Notes: generated by a model from the sequence alone, not told the origin. DNA of 64,000 bases from Bacteroidales bacterium (GCA_017483575.1 JAFUWF010000018.1:1-64000), one strand, 5' to 3'; numbered from the stretch's first letter, positions 1-7,691 are shown. Made by a program: numbers and translations.

Positions 1-48
1 GTTCTCTCGGTCGAATATTGATACCTGTTGATTGTCAAGATATTTCAT
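1..48 (-). CDS. Possible 5' end of a gene leaving the window
   Basis: An ATG at 48 opens a minus-strand frame that stays open for 16 codons to the window edge and starts MKYLDNQQVSIFDREN. The region is AT-rich like other intergenic DNA here, and no ribosome site or TAnnTTTG promoter is evident just upstream. It could be the start of the gene after kce, or chance. No family can be assigned from 16 residues. Confidence 0.3.
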   Translation of the reverse strand, partial: MKYLDNQQVSIFDREN

Positions 49-172
49 GTTGCGCGTCTTTTCTCGTAATAACGTAAAAAAACGAATAATATTTGATGCA
101 ATTACAAGATTAACAATATTTTAATTTATAGAACACTCCTAATGTTTTTTTCATTTGTTGTATTGTTTATTG

Positions 173-1045
173 TTATCTTTTCTTGAGGCTGAGGATTTCG
201 CGGGCCTCGTCGCTGGTGGCGATGGGGCGGCCGAGGAGCTTGGCCATGCGGACGACCTTGTCCACCAGTTCGCCGTTGCTCTTGGCCAGCACGCCGCGTT
301 CGAGGTAGAGGTTGTCCTCGAAGCCCACGCGCACGTTGCCGCCCATGACGATGGCGGGAGCGGCGAGGGTGAAGGCGTTGCGGCCGATGCCGGTGGCGGT
401 CCAGGTGCTGCCGGCGGGGATGTTCTTCACCATCCAGACCAGGTTGTCCACCGTGGCGGAGGCGCAGCCGAGGACGCCGAGGACGAAGTTGAACTGCATG
501 GGCACCAGGGGCAGGGGATTGCCGTCGGGGCCGGCGACGCCGAAGGCGCTGGGCACCTGGCCTTTCTTGGCCATGTGGACGATGGTCTCCAGGTGGCCCA
601 TCTCGAAGCATTCGTATTCGGGCTTGATGTTCTTCTCAATCATGCGGCGGCCGAAGGCGCGCATGGTGGGCATGGTGTTGTCGAAGATGTCGTCGCCGAA
701 GTTGCAGGTGCCGCAGTCGAGGGTGGCCATCTCGGGGATGGGGGTGGTGTTGGTGCTGTCCAGACGCTCGTCCGGGGTCATGCCAACGGCGCCGCCGGTG
801 GAGGGGATGAGGATGACGTTGGGGCACTCCTTGAGGATGGCCTCGGTGCACTCCTGGAAGCGGACGTGGTTCTGGGTGGGGGTGCCGTCGTCCTCGCGGA
901 CGTGGAGGTGCACGATGGCGGCACCGGCGTCGACGGCGCTCTTGGCCTCGCGGACGATTTCCTCTACGGTGTAGGGCACATTGGGGTTCTGTTCTTTGGT
1001 GACTTCTGCGCCGCAGATGGCGGCGGTGATGATCAGTTTATCCAT
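173..1045 (-). CDS. kce: 3-keto-5-aminohexanoate cleavage enzyme (BKACE/DUF849 family)
   Basis: 290 residues, full length for the family. Kce condenses 3-keto-5-aminohexanoate with acetyl-CoA to give acetoacetate and 3-aminobutyryl-CoA in anaerobic lysine fermentation. The metal-binding HLHVR motif is visible (His46, His48), as are the VGFEDN motif carrying the expected third ligand (Glu243) and a GPDGNPLP segment. The family includes beta-keto acid cleavage enzymes with other substrates, so the lysine role is inferred. No other lysine-fermentation gene (kamA, kdd, kal) lies in the window. It starts 26 bases after the caspase-fold gene and has no promoter of its own, so the two are probably co-transcribed. 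The 172 bases downstream hold no clear terminator. Confidence 0.85.
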   Translation of the reverse strand: MDKLIITAAICGAEVTKEQNPNVPYTVEEIVREAKSAVDAGAAIVHLHVREDDGTPTQNHVRFQECTEAILKECPNVILIPSTGGAVGMTPDERLDSTNTTPIPEMATLDCGTCNFGDDIFDNTMPTMRAFGRRMIEKNIKPEYECFEMGHLETIVHMAKKGQVPSAFGVAGPDGNPLPLVPMQFNFVLGVLGCASATVDNLVWMVKNIPAGSTWTATGIGRNAFTLAAPAIVMGGNVRVGFEDNLYLERGVLAKSNGELVDKVVRMAKLLGRPIATSDEAREILSLKKR

Positions 1046-1071
1046 AAGTTTTAATTTTTATTTTTTGATTT

Positions 1072-2838
1072 TTAATTTCTTATTTTCATCCGCTGCCAGC
1101 CGTCCTTGTAGCGGCCGCCGGCAATGCCGCTGGCCTCCTGCCATTTGTTCTGCAGGGCGCTCTCCTTGTTCAGCCTGCGGGCCACGTCCTCGAAGATGTC
1201 CTGGTAGTCCAGCTGGAAGATGTTGTCCTTCTGGTCCTTCACCTCCTTGAGGAGGAAGTAGGTGAGGAATCCGTGCTCGAAGCGGTCGAAGGAGAAGGCT
1301 GTCTTGTCGTATTCGGCGGCAAGGAGGACGACGGCGTCGCTGCGGAGCGAGGCTTTGCGGCGTTTTTTCTTGTCGTCCTTCTTGCGGTCGGCGCGCACGA
1401 TGGGCTTGCCGTCGCGGCCGTTGCCGTCGAAGGAGGCGTCGACGATGACGGTGAGGTTCTTCACCGGGACGGTTTTGCTGTTGAAGGCGGCGCAGAGGTC
1501 GTCGATGGAGAGGCATTGCTCAGCGAGGCGGCGCGTCTCTTTCTTGCTCAGCACGATGTCGTACACCAGCGTGTCGGCCTGCTTCTTCTTGCCGCATCCG
1601 AAGAGGTGGCATCCGCCGCCCTTGCCGGGTTGGAGGGCGTCGATGTCCTCGGTGTTGATGCCGTTGGGCAGGAGGTAGGCCATGCCGTCGAGGTCCGTGA
1701 AGCCATGGCCGGCGTAGTAAATGATGAATTCCGCCGTGGCCTCGGTCTGTTCGCCGTTCTTTTTCGCTACGGCGTGCGCCAGGTCTTGCAGCCAATGGAT
1801 GCCTTCCTGCTCGATGTCGGCCTTGGTGGCGTTCTTCAGCACCTTCACCTGCCTCTCGGGCACGCCGAGGGCGCTCACCATGTATTGGCGCACCCGCTCG
1901 CCGTCGTTCAGGGCAAAGGGCACGTCGGGAATCAGGGCGGCGTTGTATTGCTCGTTGGCTATCACGAGCACGTAGGTGTTCGGGCTGCGGAGCGTGGTGA
2001 CGGGGATGTTGTAGTCCACGTAGTCGTCCTGCATGCGCTCGCGCTGCATGCGCTCCACGGTCTCGCTGAACACGTCGTTCACGCGGATTTCAATCATCGA
2101 GCGGCGGTAGTAGTGGGTGTTCACGGAGTCTTTGTACGACTGGGTGATGTAGCGGTAGTTGTTGTTGGTCTGGCGGAGGGCGGCGACGTTGTTTTCCAGG
2201 AAGGCCCTTACGCTCTGTGCGCGGAGGTAGGCCAGCTGGCAGTTGTTGGTGATGCCCGTGGTGCGGTCCACGGAGAGGCGGAGGCGCTCGCCGTTGAAAA
2301 CGACGGGGCAGTAGCGGAAGTCGCCGTAGCGGCCGTCGTAGTCTATGGTGTTGGTGAACTCCGTGCCGTCGGCCGAGGAGGTGATGACGATGTCCACCTC
2401 TTTGCCAGGTTTGAAGGCGTCGGCCAGGGTGTGCTGGAGGAAAGTGCGCGTGAGGTTGCAGATGGCGCGGCAGGAGTTGGAGGAGTCCACGTCGTAGGTT
2501 CCCAGCGGATAGTCGTCGGTCCAGCCCTCGAGGTGCTTACAGTTGTAGGAGAGGCGGTATACGAGGTCGAGGCGCATGCGGCCGTCGTCGTAGAAGGTGT
2601 CGATGAGGTCGGCGACGACGGAGATGTAGCTCTCGTCGTAGAGCTTCTGGTCGTTGGGCAGCGCCGCGAGGGTCTGCTCGGCATAGCGTTGCATGTCGCG
2701 TTGGCGTTGCACCATCACTCCGGTCAGCGAATCGCGGATTTCGTTCTGGTAGCGTCGGTTGAGCAACCGCTCGCCCAACTGGGCCCAGCAGGGTATCGCC
2801 ATCAGGGCCATCATCAGGAGGAGTACACTCTTTTTCAT
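1072..2838 (-). CDS. Exported caspase-fold (peptidase C14-like) protein with OmpA-like region and Ser at the Cys position
   Basis: 588 residues from the ATG at 2838, chosen because it opens a signal peptide (MKKSVLLLMM to CWAQ) just below a promoter. The upstream in-frame ATG at 2979 would read through that promoter. Residues 146-257 resemble an OmpA/MotB peptidoglycan-binding fold (ITSSADGTEF, LRAQSVRAFLENN, RRSMIEIRV). Residues 288-480 have the caspase hallmarks YVLVIANEQY and IIYYAGHG (His378). Where clan CD enzymes have DACFSG, this protein has DASFDG, with Ser469 replacing the nucleophile (codon 1432-1434). A cysteine-rich insert GGGCHLFGCGKKK lies between. It may be an inactive binding or scaffold protein of the periplasm, or use serine. 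kce follows. Confidence 0.75.
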   Translation of the reverse strand: MKKSVLLLMMALMAIPCWAQLGERLLNRRYQNEIRDSLTGVMVQRQRDMQRYAEQTLAALPNDQKLYDESYISVVADLIDTFYDDGRMRLDLVYRLSYNCKHLEGWTDDYPLGTYDVDSSNSCRAICNLTRTFLQHTLADAFKPGKEVDIVITSSADGTEFTNTIDYDGRYGDFRYCPVVFNGERLRLSVDRTTGITNNCQLAYLRAQSVRAFLENNVAALRQTNNNYRYITQSYKDSVNTHYYRRSMIEIRVNDVFSETVERMQRERMQDDYVDYNIPVTTLRSPNTYVLVIANEQYNAALIPDVPFALNDGERVRQYMVSALGVPERQVKVLKNATKADIEQEGIHWLQDLAHAVAKKNGEQTEATAEFIIYYAGHGFTDLDGMAYLLPNGINTEDIDALQPGKGGGCHLFGCGKKKQADTLVYDIVLSKKETRRLAEQCLSIDDLCAAFNSKTVPVKNLTVIVDASFDGNGRDGKPIVRADRKKDDKKKRRKASLRSDAVVLLAAEYDKTAFSFDRFEHGFLTYFLLKEVKDQKDNIFQLDYQDIFEDVARRLNKESALQNKWQEASGIAGGRYKDGWQRMKIRN

Positions 2839-2884
2839 TCTATATCTATTTATTACAAAATGTTCGTCTGTTTCAAATAAAATG

Positions 2885-2916
2885 CAAAGATACAAAAGAT
2901 GTATGACATGGGCAAA
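2885..2916 (-). promoter_or_regulatory. Bacteroidetes-type promoter of the caspase-fold gene
   Basis: Read on the minus strand, TATCTTTG (2892-2885) lies 20 bases after TTTG (2916-2913). This matches the Bacteroidetes primary sigma consensus TTTG/TAnnTTTG. The -7 box ends 46 bases before the ATG at 2838. Confidence 0.7.
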
Positions 2917-2939
2917 TTTTTTTTCTACGGGGTCGGTTT

Positions 2940-3115
2940 TGGGAGGGGTCAGATAGGTACCAAATAGCACTGTTCTCATATAGTATTCATATAGTATTCA
3001 TATCGTTCTCATATACTTCTTATATACAGTATATAAATACTATATGAGAAGTATATGAGAACGATATGAATACTATATGAGAACGGTCGAATCAGGTGGC
3101 AGTCTGGGGGGGGTC
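2940..3115. repeat. 11-mer inverted-repeat element, copy 1
   Basis: The core is 2973-3084: five 11-base units of the form TWYTCATATAS, the dinucleotide AG, then five units in inverted order, giving a palindrome of about 112 bases. Flanks are shared with the other three copies: an AGGTRCC block and ACTGTTC on the left, and GGTCGAAT followed by a G-rich run on the right. It lies between the transglutaminase-like lipoprotein gene and the promoter of the caspase-fold gene (2839-3139 holds nothing else). Confidence 0.9.
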
Positions 3116-3139
3116 TAGAGGGGGTCAGGAGGGGGTGGG

Positions 3140-4480
3140 TCAGTTGATGGGTTGGACGGTTTGGCGGAGGGATTCGATGTCGAGTTGCTGGAAGGTGATG
3201 GCGTCGGGGTCGGCGAAGTGCTGTCGGTTGTTGTTGTAGGATTCCTGGTTGTAGGTGGAGGCTTTGTCGAAGAGGGAGGAGGAGACGAGGATGAGGAGCT
3301 GGTCGGTGGTGAGTCGGCGGTCGGCGTAGTCCTGGAGTTGGCGAGGGGTGAGGTATTTGGCGATTTTCTGGAGTTGTTCGTCGGGGAGGTAGCCGTCTGG
3401 GTCGAGGTTGCGGAGGAGGTCGGGGTAGTTGGTCCAGGAGGTGACGGTGGTTTCGAGGAGGGCGATGTTTTTCTGTTTTTTGTCGGTGTAGTAGCCGAGG
3501 TAGGCGTGGCAGGGTTCGACGAAGATGACGGGGCGGAGGCCTATCTTGCGGAGGATGGAGGCGAAGTAGACGCAGGCGTCGATGCAGTTGGCCTGGCGGG
3601 TGTTCCAGACTTCGTCGAAGAAGCGGATGTGCTGGACGTTGGTGGAGGTGGAGGGGTTGGAGGTGCAGGAGATGGAGGAGTAGGAGAGTCCGCGGAGGAG
3701 GGTGTTGTGCCAGATGGCGAGGACCTGTTTCTGGACGTCGTCCTTGGTGCCGGCCTGGTAGCCTTGGAAGCGAGAGACGATGCCCTGGGAGAGGGCTTCG
3801 GAGAGGATTTGCGGGATTTGGGGGTGCTCTTCGTTGACGTAGGCGGCGAAGAGGAAGCGGGTGTCGACGATGGAGGAGGGGTTTTTGTTGTCGGAGTTTT
3901 TGAGGCGGAAGGAGAGGGGGCATTCGTTGACGGAGCGGATGTCGAGGTGGAGGTTGCGGATGTCGGTTTCCTCGTCGTTGATGTAGCAGGTGAGTGTGAG
4001 GTCGAGCGGGCGGTGCTGTCGGACGAGGCGTAGGCGGTCGTATTTCCACTTGAGGGAAGGGGAGAAGGTGTAGGTTTCGCCGCGGACGGGTAGGATTTCC
4101 TGGAGGATGGTGACGTAGTTGAGGTCGGAGGAGTCGACGACGATGCGGAGGACGGCGTTGTTGGTGGGAGCTGTGACGGAGACGGTGAGCGGTGAGTGGA
4201 GAGCGGAGAGTGGAGAGTGGGCTGCCGCGTTCTCCGTTCCCTGTTCTCCACTCTCCGTTTTTTGGTTGAGTGCGAGGATGAGGGAGGGGTAGAGGTGGCC
4301 GTCGAAGAGGGGGTTGACGGCGGTGGTGAAGTTGACCTTGGCGGGGTCGTACTGTTTGTTTTTGTTAGGGGCGCCGCAGGAGACAATGAGTAAAATGAGA
4401 AATGAGAAATGAGAAATGAGAAATAGGCGTCCGCGGTTATGGTTCTTTTTATTTTTCATTTTTCCTTTTTTATTTTTCAT
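3140..4480 (-). CDS. Lipoprotein with transglutaminase-like domain
   Basis: 446 residues from the ATG at 4480, which overlaps the ruvC stop as ATGA. An ATG at 4459 is an alternative start. The signal peptide ends in LIVSCG, a lipobox. The C-terminal half has the transglutaminase-like pattern: NCIDACVYFASILRKIGL supplies the Cys and VEPCHAYLGYY the His. Such cell-surface proteins may be proteases or act on cell-wall or glycan substrates; the activity is not predictable here. Two oddities: the hydrophobic signal is encoded by GAGAAAT heptads (4397-4424), and residues around 75-98 (SGEQGTEN, HSPLSALHSPL) by a second heptad array (4186-4259). Confidence 0.75.
   Translation of the reverse strand: MKNKKGKMKNKKNHNRGRLFLISHFSFLILLIVSCGAPNKNKQYDPAKVNFTTAVNPLFDGHLYPSLILALNQKTESGEQGTENAAAHSPLSALHSPLTVSVTAPTNNAVLRIVVDSSDLNYVTILQEILPVRGETYTFSPSLKWKYDRLRLVRQHRPLDLTLTCYINDEETDIRNLHLDIRSVNECPLSFRLKNSDNKNPSSIVDTRFLFAAYVNEEHPQIPQILSEALSQGIVSRFQGYQAGTKDDVQKQVLAIWHNTLLRGLSYSSISCTSNPSTSTNVQHIRFFDEVWNTRQANCIDACVYFASILRKIGLRPVIFVEPCHAYLGYYTDKKQKNIALLETTVTSWTNYPDLLRNLDPDGYLPDEQLQKIAKYLTPRQLQDYADRRLTTDQLLILVSSSLFDKASTYNQESYNNNRQHFADPDAITFQQLDIESLRQTVQPIN
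4186..4259. repeat. Heptad array with inverted halves inside a coding sequence
   Basis: In minus-strand sense, heptads of the AACGGAG/AGTGGAG type are followed by their inverse, ACTCTCC/GCTCTCC. The two halves are complementary and could fold. The array is read in frame in the transglutaminase-like lipoprotein, just after the mature N-terminus. The same heptads occur in polA at 51279. Confidence 0.8.
4397..4424. repeat. GAGAAAT heptad array encoding a signal peptide
   Basis: Four exact GAGAAAT units (TTTCTCA on the coding strand). Three frames of the heptad give the hydrophobic string LISHFSFLIL of the lipoprotein signal peptide. The region around the start codon (4440-4485) is an AAAAATG-rich near-complement. 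Confidence 0.8.
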
Positions 4481-5088
4481 TTTATGAGGTCTGGGTTGTT
4501 GAGGATGAATTCGGACCATTGTTTTTTTGATGATTTGTGGGTTTTCTTTTTCGAGGGGGCGAGCTGCTGCTGGATGGAGGCTACGGGGTTGGAGAGGTGG
4601 AGGTGGCAGGTGTAGGCCACGGCGAGGGCATCGGTGGCGTCGAAGTATTTGGTGTTGAGTGAAGTCGTGGAGTCGTGGAGTCGTGGAGTCGTGAAGTTGA
4701 AGATGGAGTCGAGGATGGAGGCTACCTGCTGTTTGGTGGCGTTGCCGTTGCCGGTGATGTGCTGCTTGATGACGGCGGGTTCGTACTCGGTGATGGAGAG
4801 GTCGCGGCTGATGGCGGCGGCGATGGCTACGCCTTGGGCGCGGCCGAGTTTGAGCATGGACTGGACGTTTTTGCCGAAGAAGGGAGCCTCGATGGCGAGG
4901 TGGTCGGGGTGGAAGGAGTCGATGATGCGGGTGGTGGACTCGAAGATGCGGCGTATGCGGAGGTTGAAGTCGGGAATCTTTTTCAGGTACAGCACATCCA
5001 TGGCGACGATTTTAGGAGTCGTGGAGTCGGTGTCCAGAAGGCTGTAGCCTAGGATCTGGGTGCCGGGGTCGATGCCGAGGATGAGCAT
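4477..5088 (-). CDS. ruvC: Crossover junction endodeoxyribonuclease RuvC
   Basis: 203 residues, slightly longer than the usual 160-190. RuvC resolves Holliday junctions made by RuvAB. The acidic catalytic residues sit in GIDPGTQILGY (Asp7), IEAPFFGKN and the C-terminal DATDALAVAYTCH. The extra length lies partly in TTPRLHDSTTSLN, encoded by an 8-base tandem array (4663-4694) just before the DATDA motif, and in a basic tail (PSKKKTHKSSKK). A shorter two-unit array at about 5015-5030 encodes DSTTP near the N-terminus. The start codon abuts a GGTTAGT heptad array shared with the preceding gene's end. ruvA and ruvB are not in the window. Confidence 0.92.
   Translation of the reverse strand: MLILGIDPGTQILGYSLLDTDSTTPKIVAMDVLYLKKIPDFNLRIRRIFESTTRIIDSFHPDHLAIEAPFFGKNVQSMLKLGRAQGVAIAAAISRDLSITEYEPAVIKQHITGNGNATKQQVASILDSIFNFTTPRLHDSTTSLNTKYFDATDALAVAYTCHLHLSNPVASIQQQLAPSKKKTHKSSKKQWSEFILNNPDLIK
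4663..4694. repeat. AGTCGTGG octamer array within ruvC
   Basis: Four 8-base units (three AGTCGTGG, one AGTCGTGA) read through in ruvC as TTPRLHDSTT. Partial copies occur in ruvC near 5015-5030 and as a five-unit array in the next gene (5355-5394). Confidence 0.85.
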
Positions 5089-5091
5089 AGT

Positions 5092-5126
5092 GGTTAGTGG
5101 TCAGTGGTTAGTGGTCAGTGGTTGGA
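5092..5126. repeat. GGTTAGT/GGTCAGT heptad array over a gene junction
   Basis: Alternating GGTTAGT and GGTCAGT heptads, five in all, cover the last codons and stop of the RseC-family gene (residues PLTTNH) and run to within four bases of the ruvC start codon. Confidence 0.85.
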
Positions 5127-5532
5127 TGGAGAGGGTGAAGTGGTTGTCGATGCGCTGGCGGAAGAGGACGAGGAGGAGGATGTAGAGGCCGAGGGCGGCG
5201 AGGGAGATGAGGATGACGGCCCATTCGGGAAGGCCGGCGAAGGAGAGGACCACGATGACGCCGATGAGGAGGACGGCAGGGAGGAGGTAGGCTATGAGGA
5301 CGGCGAGGAGGCCGTGGGAGGTGTCGATGGTGACGAGGACGGGGTCGCCGGGTTGGAGTCGTGGGGTCGTGGAGTTGTGGAGTCGTGGAGTGGGGATGTC
5401 GAGGGTCTTGGTTTTGGACTCGGCGAAGCCACAGCGGGAATGGGCCTGGCAGGAGGCGCAGGCGGAGACGGACTCGATCTGTACGGTGACGGATTTTTTG
5501 TTGACGGAGAGGACGGTGCCTGGATGGTTCAT
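5101..5532 (-). CDS. RseC/SoxR-reducing-system family membrane protein
   Basis: 143 residues. The N-terminal domain has the family's cysteine cluster, CASCQAHSRCGF, followed by two hydrophobic helices (LLAVLIAYLLPAVLLIGVIV and AVILISLAALGLYILLLVL). Relatives include RseC/MucC and the Rnf-linked SoxR-reducing proteins; in Bacteroidales the gene is often beside rnfB, which is not seen here. The linker TPRLHNSTTPRL between the Cys domain and first helix is encoded by an octamer array (5355-5394), and the tail PLTTNH by a heptad array. The gene sits between a WG-repeat gene and ruvC on the same strand. Confidence 0.8.
   Translation of the reverse strand: MNHPGTVLSVNKKSVTVQIESVSACASCQAHSRCGFAESKTKTLDIPTPRLHNSTTPRLQPGDPVLVTIDTSHGLLAVLIAYLLPAVLLIGVIVVLSFAGLPEWAVILISLAALGLYILLLVLFRQRIDNHFTLSIQPLTTNH
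5355..5394. repeat. GGAGTCGT octamer array within the RseC-family gene
   Basis: Five 8-base units (GGAGTCGT, GGGGTCGT, GGAGTTGT, GGAGTCGT, GGAGTGGG) encode TPRLHNSTTPRL on the minus strand. This is the same unit as in ruvC 660 bases away. Confidence 0.85.
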
Positions 5533-5553
5533 GAGGTTTGAGGTTTGAGGTTT
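5533..5553. repeat. GAGGTTT heptad array before the RseC-family start codon
   Basis: Three exact GAGGTTT units abut the RseC-family start codon and fill most of the 27-base gap after the WG-repeat gene. Confidence 0.75.
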
Positions 5554-5559
5554 GGTGGG

Positions 5560-6906
5560 TTATTTGAAGGAGATGATGCCGTTGCAGTTGGAAACGCAAT
5601 GGCCGTCGGGGGCGATTTTGAGGTGTCGGCCCTGGAAGGTTACGTCGGCGCGCTGGTACTGGAAGGGGGAGGCGCGGTCGAAGATGAGGGGGAGGGTGAG
5701 GTTGCCGGTGGTGTCGATATAGCCCCAGAGTCCGTCGTGCTGAACAGCTGCGGAGCCTTCGGAGAAGGGATAGGCGGACTGGAGGATGAGGGGGACGACG
5801 AAGTGGCCGTCGAGGTCGACGAAGCCATACTGATGGTCCTTCTCGACGAGGGCGAGGCCGTCGAAGTAGGTGTACTTGACGCCGCGGTCGGAGTGGGAGT
5901 GGTACTCGATGGGGAGGACGATGCGGCCGAGGGTGTCGACGATGCCGTAGAGGTCGCCTTTGCGCACGAGGGCGCGACCCTGGCGGAAGGCTCCGACCTC
6001 GTCGTAGATGCAGGGGATGGCCTCGTTGCCGGAGAGGTCGAGGAAGCCCTGTTTGTCGCCCCGCAGGACACCGATGCGGGAGTCGGTGACAAGGGTGATG
6101 GGATGGTAGATGAAGCCTGTGGAGGGAGAGATCTGTTGGCGGGGGGAGACGTCGGGAAGGCAGAAGAGGGCGAGCTCGCCGTCGTCGTGGCCTGCAAGGA
6201 CAATGTGGTGGTCGGGATCGGTCATGAGTTCGAAAGCGAAGGGGACGATTTCGTTGCCCTCGAGGTCGATGACACCCCAGCGGTCGTAGCGCTTGGCGGT
6301 GGCGTAGCCGTCGGCAAAGGAACGGGTTTCCTGAAAGTGGTCGATGGAGAAAAGGAGGTGGCCGAGGGTGTCGATGAAGTTGCCGAAGAAGAAGGAGGAG
6401 TCAACGACGGTGAGAACGGCGGCGCGGCCTTGTGAGAAGGAGGCTACGTAGGGGTACTGGAGAGGAACGACGAGGCGCCCGTGGAGGTCGGAGAAGCCCC
6501 AGCGGTTGTTCTTCATGACTGCGATGCGACCTTCGGAGGGGAGGGCGACTTCGTCGTAGGCGCAGGGGACGACGATGGTCCCTGTGGAGTCGATGAGGCC
6601 CGCCAGCAGGGGCGATTCGGAGAGGGCAGGGTTGCGGGCGGCCGTTGTGTCGAACTGCCATACGAGGCAGTAGCCTCCTGTGAACTGGCCTACATAGGCG
6701 AAGATGGGCGGCACGAGCTCGGTGCCGTCGTAGCGGCGGAAGCCATAGAGGTTGCCGTCGCGGGTGGTCTGGATGCCCTCGGTGTAGAAGATGTCGCATC
6801 CGCAGGCGGTGTCGACGGCGAAGAAGGAGGACTGGGCGTGGAGAGGTAGGAAGTAGGAGGTAGGAGGTAGGAGGCAAATGACGAGGAGGGTAAGAATTTT
6901 TTTCAT
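5560..6906 (-). CDS. Exported WG-repeat protein
   Basis: 448 residues from the ATG at 6906, which opens a signal peptide ending LPLHAQ. The mature protein consists of repeats of the WG (KWGYID-like) family: NRWGFSDLHGRLVVPLQYPYV, DRWGVIDLEGNEIVPFAFEL, KQGFLDLSGNEAIPCIYDEV, DLYGIVDTLGRIVLPIEY, HQYGFVDLDGHFVVPLIL and GLWGYIDTTGNLTLPLIFD. These repeats of about 45-60 residues are likely surface-exposed, of unknown partner. The hydrophobic core of the signal peptide (LLPPTSYFLPL) is encoded by TAGGAGG heptads at 6847-6874. The gene starts 17 bases after batE, so it may be the last gene of the Bat operon. Confidence 0.85.
   Translation of the reverse strand: MKKILTLLVICLLPPTSYFLPLHAQSSFFAVDTACGCDIFYTEGIQTTRDGNLYGFRRYDGTELVPPIFAYVGQFTGGYCLVWQFDTTAARNPALSESPLLAGLIDSTGTIVVPCAYDEVALPSEGRIAVMKNNRWGFSDLHGRLVVPLQYPYVASFSQGRAAVLTVVDSSFFFGNFIDTLGHLLFSIDHFQETRSFADGYATAKRYDRWGVIDLEGNEIVPFAFELMTDPDHHIVLAGHDDGELALFCLPDVSPRQQISPSTGFIYHPITLVTDSRIGVLRGDKQGFLDLSGNEAIPCIYDEVGAFRQGRALVRKGDLYGIVDTLGRIVLPIEYHSHSDRGVKYTYFDGLALVEKDHQYGFVDLDGHFVVPLILQSAYPFSEGSAAVQHDGLWGYIDTTGNLTLPLIFDRASPFQYQRADVTFQGRHLKIAPDGHCVSNCNGIISFK
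6847..6874. repeat. TAGGAGG heptad array encoding a signal peptide
   Basis: Four units (TAGGAAG, then three TAGGAGG) encode the proline-rich hydrophobic stretch LPPTSYFLPL of the WG-repeat protein's signal peptide. Confidence 0.8.
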
Positions 6907-6923
6907 AGCTTTTGGGGTGTTTT

Positions 6924-7691
6924 TTAGATCTGGGCGATGTCGGAGGACTGGCACCAGCCGGTGGTGCCGTCGGAGAGGGTGATTTTGTGCCATCCGGAGA
7001 GGGTTTCGGCGATGGTGACTTTGGTGCCCTCGTGGAGGATGAGCTTGTCGGCGCTCTGGAGCTCGGGGGAGCTCTTGACGACAACGGAGGGTTCGAGGAC
7101 GATGGCCTCGGCGCGGACGTTGAAGTGGCGTGTGGAAGCCAGCATGAGTATGAGCGAGAGGATGAAGAGGACGGCGGCGACGATGGCGACGGCGAGGGAG
7201 GACTTGCGGAGGGTGATGTTGCCGGAGAGGATGAGAACGGCGACAGCGACAAATGCCAGAAGGAAGAAGAGGAGGGAGAGGACGCGCCAGGAGGAGGGGG
7301 AGATGCGGGTGATGAGGGAGATGTACCAGTTGACGACGAAGAGGCGCGGGAGCTGGGCGATGCGGTCGACGGTGTGGGAGTTGGCAAGGGCGAGGTTCTC
7401 GCGGGCATCGGACATGCCGGGACGGAGGCGCAGGGCGCGCTCGTAGTTGAGGATGGCGAGGCCGAAGCGGTCGAGGCGGTAGTAGGTGTTGCCGAGGTTG
7501 TAGTAGAGGTCGGCGGAGGCGAAACCGGAGGCGAGGACCTCCTCGTAGAGGGAGGCGGCCTGCTGGTAGTCGGCAATGCGGTAGGCGCTATCGGCGAGCT
7601 GCGCGGTCTGGAGCTGACGGGAGGCATCGGGGGCAGCCTGTGCTCCCAAGGCAATCAGGATGGAGAGGGCTATTGTGACGAGGTGTTTCAT
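6924..7691 (-). CDS. batE: Aerotolerance protein BatE (TPR and SH3-like)
   Basis: 255 residues from the ATG at 7691, opening a signal peptide (MKHLVTIALSILIALGAQAA). Two TPR units follow (ADYQQAASLYEEVLASGF, ADLYYNLGNTYYRLDRFGLAILNYERAL), then two membrane helices (about residues 130-180) and a bacterial SH3-like domain to the C-terminus (VVVKSSPELQ, GTKVTIAETLSGWHKITLSDG). This is the BatE layout of the Bacteroides Bat operon, linked to aerotolerance and envelope stress. It lies 13 bases after batD. Confidence 0.85.
   Translation of the reverse strand: MKHLVTIALSILIALGAQAAPDASRQLQTAQLADSAYRIADYQQAASLYEEVLASGFASADLYYNLGNTYYRLDRFGLAILNYERALRLRPGMSDARENLALANSHTVDRIAQLPRLFVVNWYISLITRISPSSWRVLSLLFFLLAFVAVAVLILSGNITLRKSSLAVAIVAAVLFILSLILMLASTRHFNVRAEAIVLEPSVVVKSSPELQSADKLILHEGTKVTIAETLSGWHKITLSDGTTGWCQSSDIAQI

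Noticed and set aside
1072-2838. Caspase-fold gene plus kce as an anti-phage or cell-death system.
   Set aside because: No sensor, nucleotide-signal enzyme, gasdermin-like effector or other defence gene is next to it, the nucleophile is absent, and a signal peptide sends it out of the cytoplasm.
2973-3084. 11-mer arrays as possible CRISPR or as coding for short leader peptides (YSIHI-type).
   Set aside because: Units are contiguous without spacers and inverted about a centre. Frames through the arrays differ between copies, have no ribosome site and shift every 11 bases.
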